From: Avisuccinivibrio sp964424565
Lineage (GTDB): Bacteria > Pseudomonadota > Gammaproteobacteria > Enterobacterales > Succinivibrionaceae
NCBI GenBank assembly: GCA_964424565.1
Contig: CAYRIZ010000029.1
Coordinates: 1 to 24,575 of the forward strand
Direction of reading: 5' to 3'
Length of the DNA: 24,575 nucleotides
In this document: one piece after another, positions 22,575-24,575 of the stretch
How positions within the stretch are numbered: the first letter of the stretch is position 1
Layout: each line of letters begins with the position of its first letter
Made by a program: the position numbers and the translations under genes
The notes under the pieces: generated by a model
Seen by the model: the letters and a program-made list of their open reading frames with translations, nothing else
Told to the model about the DNA's origin: nothing
The model's database searches: none

Positions 22575-24323
22575 GTGTTGTATCTTGATCAGGTAGTTGA
22601 GGTTCCTCAGCACGGGGTCACCCTGGTATACAGAGAGCACTTTATCTACGTCAAACAGTATGCAGACGACTGGAAAAATTCAGACGGCAGCAAAAATACC
22701 AACCGCAGACAACCCATCATAGGCAGGCTCGTACAGGCAGATCCCAAGTGCACTCAGATGTACCCCAATGAGCAGTATTTTGTCCTGCGTGATCTTCCTT
22801 TGCCTCCACGCAGTCACAGCAGGCTTGGTACCCCCGGCCGAAAGAGCAACACCGTATATGCCCAGGGCACTGCAGTTTACCCCGGATTTGCGCTGCTGTG
22901 TGCGGCTGCCCTGATGGACTGCGGGGCTTATGCGCTCATCAAAAAGCACTTTGGTGAGATCTTAGGTGAGCAGATTATGTTTATGGCCACGCATTACGCC
23001 GCTGGGCATCACTCTCTGGAGTGCCTGGACTTTCATGCCCTCAGGCACAACGTCCTGCCCCATGCCCGGGGCATGACCAAGCAAAGAGGATCTGAGCTAC
23101 TGGCCGGCGGTATTCCAGGTGAGTACATCGATGAGTTCTTTACTGACTGGATAAGAGGGGCTGCAGGAAATGATCCAATTGCCTATGATGTCACTGCCCT
23201 GCCGACCAGAGCCCGGGAGCTGGTGCTGGCACAAAGAGGTTATGCCCATGGCGATCCGGAGCTGCCGCAGATTAACTATGCCCTCATGGTCAACAGCCGT
23301 ACAGGTATGCCCGTCTTCTTCAGCCACTACCACGGCAGTATTACCGATAAAGCCAATCTGCAGTATGTAGTGGATCGCGCCGTAAACCACAATCTGCCGG
23401 GAAGCATCACCCTGGTCTTTGATCGGGACTTTGCCTCCTTAAAAAATATCAGCGGGCTGAGGAAGAAAGGTCTGCGCTTCATCATGGGGGTGCCTGCAAC
23501 TCTTACCACTGCCATGGAGCGCCTCGATGAGTTCAGCAGAATAAACGAGTTTGCTTTTGAGGATATTATCCTTGATCAAGGACAAGACGGCACTTACTGT
23601 GAATCGGACACAGTAGGCAAAACCGAGGATTTTGAGTGGAATGGAGAAAAACTCAGACTGCACCTTTATCGCAGCAGCGCCACCAGCCTGAAGAAAAATG
23701 CGCGTCTGCACAGCAGCGTACTTAAGTGTAAGGAATTTCTTGAAAAAACCGGCAGTCTGCCTGAGGGCAGTGAGTTTGCCGAAGCCTTATCCTTCTTTCA
23801 TCAAGAAGGCAGAGGACGCGGGATAAAGTGGGTGTTTGATGAAGAGGTCTACCTGAAAACCCGGCGTAACCACGGCTGTTTTGCGCTGATCTCCAGTCCT
23901 CAATGTCATTACACCACGCAACAGGCCCTGTATTTGTTCAGAAGCCGGGAAATTGATGAGGAAATGTTCAACTGTCTTAAAACAGACTTGAACTGCCTGC
24001 CTTTGAGCATTGGTGGTGAGGCATCACTTGACGGCAAGTTCTTTGTGCTGTTTGTGTCGGCCATAATAAGACATCATCTGCTCCTGAAGCTTAATGACAT
24101 TCTGAGCTCCGAGCATGCCGGCTTTAACCGTTTGAGTGAGACTATGGAGTCGCGTATGTTTGAACTGCGTGGTGACGGAAGTGTGGCACCATCGTCAATT
24201 GAAAGCACCTTTGAGGCAGCAGTGTTTGCCAGGATCTGTGGACCGGAACTGGCCAAAGAGCTGGGACTGCAAGAGCACTACGTGATCAAACCCAAACGCA
24301 GATCAGGAAGGAAGACAAAATAA
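22575..24323 (+). CDS. IS1634 family DDE transposase
   Basis: 582 aa, usual length for the family. It cuts and joins the element ends. DDE residues: Asp205 in YDVTALPT, Asp283/Asp285 in VFDRDF, and the Glu of the IDEEMFNCLK segment (Glu462 or Glu463, with Lys469 six residues after Glu462), a form of the Y-R-E-K signature of IS4-type enzymes. The block around INYALMVNSRTGMPVFF also matches the family. The frame is intact. It starts at GTG 22575 behind GGAGGA, with TTG at 22578 as a possible alternative. The C-terminus is basic (KPKRRSGRK). Confidence 0.9.
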   Translation: MLYLDQVVEVPQHGVTLVYREHFIYVKQYADDWKNSDGSKNTNRRQPIIGRLVQADPKCTQMYPNEQYFVLRDLPLPPRSHSRLGTPGRKSNTVYAQGTAVYPGFALLCAAALMDCGAYALIKKHFGEILGEQIMFMATHYAAGHHSLECLDFHALRHNVLPHARGMTKQRGSELLAGGIPGEYIDEFFTDWIRGAAGNDPIAYDVTALPTRARELVLAQRGYAHGDPELPQINYALMVNSRTGMPVFFSHYHGSITDKANLQYVVDRAVNHNLPGSITLVFDRDFASLKNISGLRKKGLRFIMGVPATLTTAMERLDEFSRINEFAFEDIILDQGQDGTYCESDTVGKTEDFEWNGEKLRLHLYRSSATSLKKNARLHSSVLKCKEFLEKTGSLPEGSEFAEALSFFHQEGRGRGIKWVFDEEVYLKTRRNHGCFALISSPQCHYTTQQALYLFRSREIDEEMFNCLKTDLNCLPLSIGGEASLDGKFFVLFVSAIIRHHLLLKLNDILSSEHAGFNRLSETMESRMFELRGDGSVAPSSIESTFEAAVFARICGPELAKELGLQEHYVIKPKRRSGRKTK

Positions 24324-24366
24324 ACAAAAGATCTCACAACAAGGGTAGAATTTCGCGGAGCCTTTA

Positions 24367-24391
24367 TGTAACAATTGTTCCGCGATTTGGG
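24367..24391 (-). repeat. Right terminal inverted repeat of the IS
   Basis: 25 bp identical in reverse complement to 22357-22381, including the AACAATTGTT palindrome. It lies 43 bp after the transposase stop. Confidence 0.9.
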
Positions 24392-24411
24392 AGATAATAT
24401 AGCCAATGATT

Positions 24412-24429
24412 TAGAACAGTTAAGTTCTA
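24412..24429. repeat. Inverted repeat at the 3' end of the edge reading frame
   Basis: TAGAAC (24412-24417) pairs with GTTCTA (24424-24429) around AGTTAA. On the minus strand it overlaps the TAG stop of the partial frame at 24427-24573. No T-run follows, so it is not a clear terminator. Confidence 0.4.
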
Positions 24430-24573
24430 GACGATAAATATTTTACTAACAAACTTATATGCCCTATATCCACCAAAAACACCTAGTTCTTTAGGTATTG
24501 ATATTACAAGATATGCATTGTCAGGGTGATTGCACGAGATGTTACTTGACATCTTCTTGAGATTTTGTTGCTT
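24427..24573 (-). CDS. Possible partial gene running off the window edge, unrecognised
   Basis: An open minus-strand frame of at least 48 codons from the window end to a TAG at 24427-24429. The C-terminal peptide ends ISIPKELGVFGGYRAYKF then VSKIFIV. It is too short for the supplied frames and I do not recognise it. An internal ATG 40 codons before the stop has no clear RBS, so the true start is probably outside the window. The sequence is about one-third G+C by eye, far below the rest of the window, which suggests imported DNA or remains of another element. Chance openness in AT-rich DNA cannot be excluded. Confidence 0.3.
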   Translation of the reverse strand, partial: KQQNLKKMSSNISCNHPDNAYLVISIPKELGVFGGYRAYKFVSKIFIV

Positions 24574-24575
24574 CA

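Larger units (their letters stand above)
22357..24391. mobile_element. Insertion sequence of IS1634 type, complete
   Basis: A 2035-bp element bounded by 25-bp perfect inverted repeats (22357-22381 and 24367-24391) and carrying one intact transposase gene on the plus strand. The element has lower G+C than the chromosome around it. No target-site duplication is evident: bases left of 22357 (ccatgctg) and right of 24391 (agataata) do not match, so the duplication may be absent, long, or lost by rearrangement. Confidence 0.88.

Noticed and set aside
1..24575. CRISPR arrays, tRNA or rRNA genes, toxin-antitoxin or defence genes
   Set aside because: No regularly spaced repeats, no tRNA-like folds and no such domains were seen on either strand.

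Overview
The window looks like chromosomal DNA from a G+C-rich gammaproteobacterium. Three things point there. nhaB is followed directly by dsbB, as in enteric bacteria. The predicted YheS and RlmJ proteins align over their full length with what I remember of the E. coli proteins. hinT heads an operon with a predicted lipoprotein. A membrane/cytidylate-kinase-like fusion of a kind I associate with gut anaerobes makes a host-associated anaerobe such as Succinivibrionaceae possible, but this is inference. I see no rRNA, tRNA, CRISPR array or prophage.

Layout. 1-925 (minus): a CoA-disulfide-reductase-like FAD enzyme cut short near the window edge, possibly by a mobile element, downstream of a nitroreductase (926-1567). 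1897-4264 (plus): cysK with its own terminator, then a DAACS-family symporter. 4523-8046 (plus): an apparent operon of a YczE-like membrane/kinase-like fusion, an MFS transporter (ATGA overlap) and a DUF2786 protein. 12922-8043 (minus): a tightly packed operon-like array of a YidE-type transporter, an unknown membrane protein, a YbaK/ProXp-type tRNA deacylase, a hypoxanthine/uracil-DNA glycosylase-like protein, a secreted DUF3298-like protein and a GNAT acetyltransferase. 13393-15564 (plus): nhaB-dsbB ending in a strong terminator. 15639-16496 (minus): a TatD-family nuclease. 16687-20670 (plus): hinT, lipoprotein, yheS, rlmJ. 20727-22213 (minus): a LysE exporter and an EamA/DMT transporter in one transcript. 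22357-24391: a complete IS1634-type insertion sequence with 25-bp perfect inverted repeats. 24392-24575: a markedly AT-rich flank with a possible partial minus-strand gene.

How the genes fit together: most are housekeeping or transport functions (cysteine synthesis, sodium/proton balance, disulfide formation, ribosome and tRNA quality control, DNA repair). The less ordinary parts are the membrane/kinase-like fusion with an attenuator-like leader, the six-gene minus-strand cluster mixing transport, tRNA proofreading and base-excision repair, and the two edges of the window, which both look remodelled by mobile DNA. I found no defence system or other obviously new multi-gene machine. Domain calls rest on motif recognition by eye, not on database searches.
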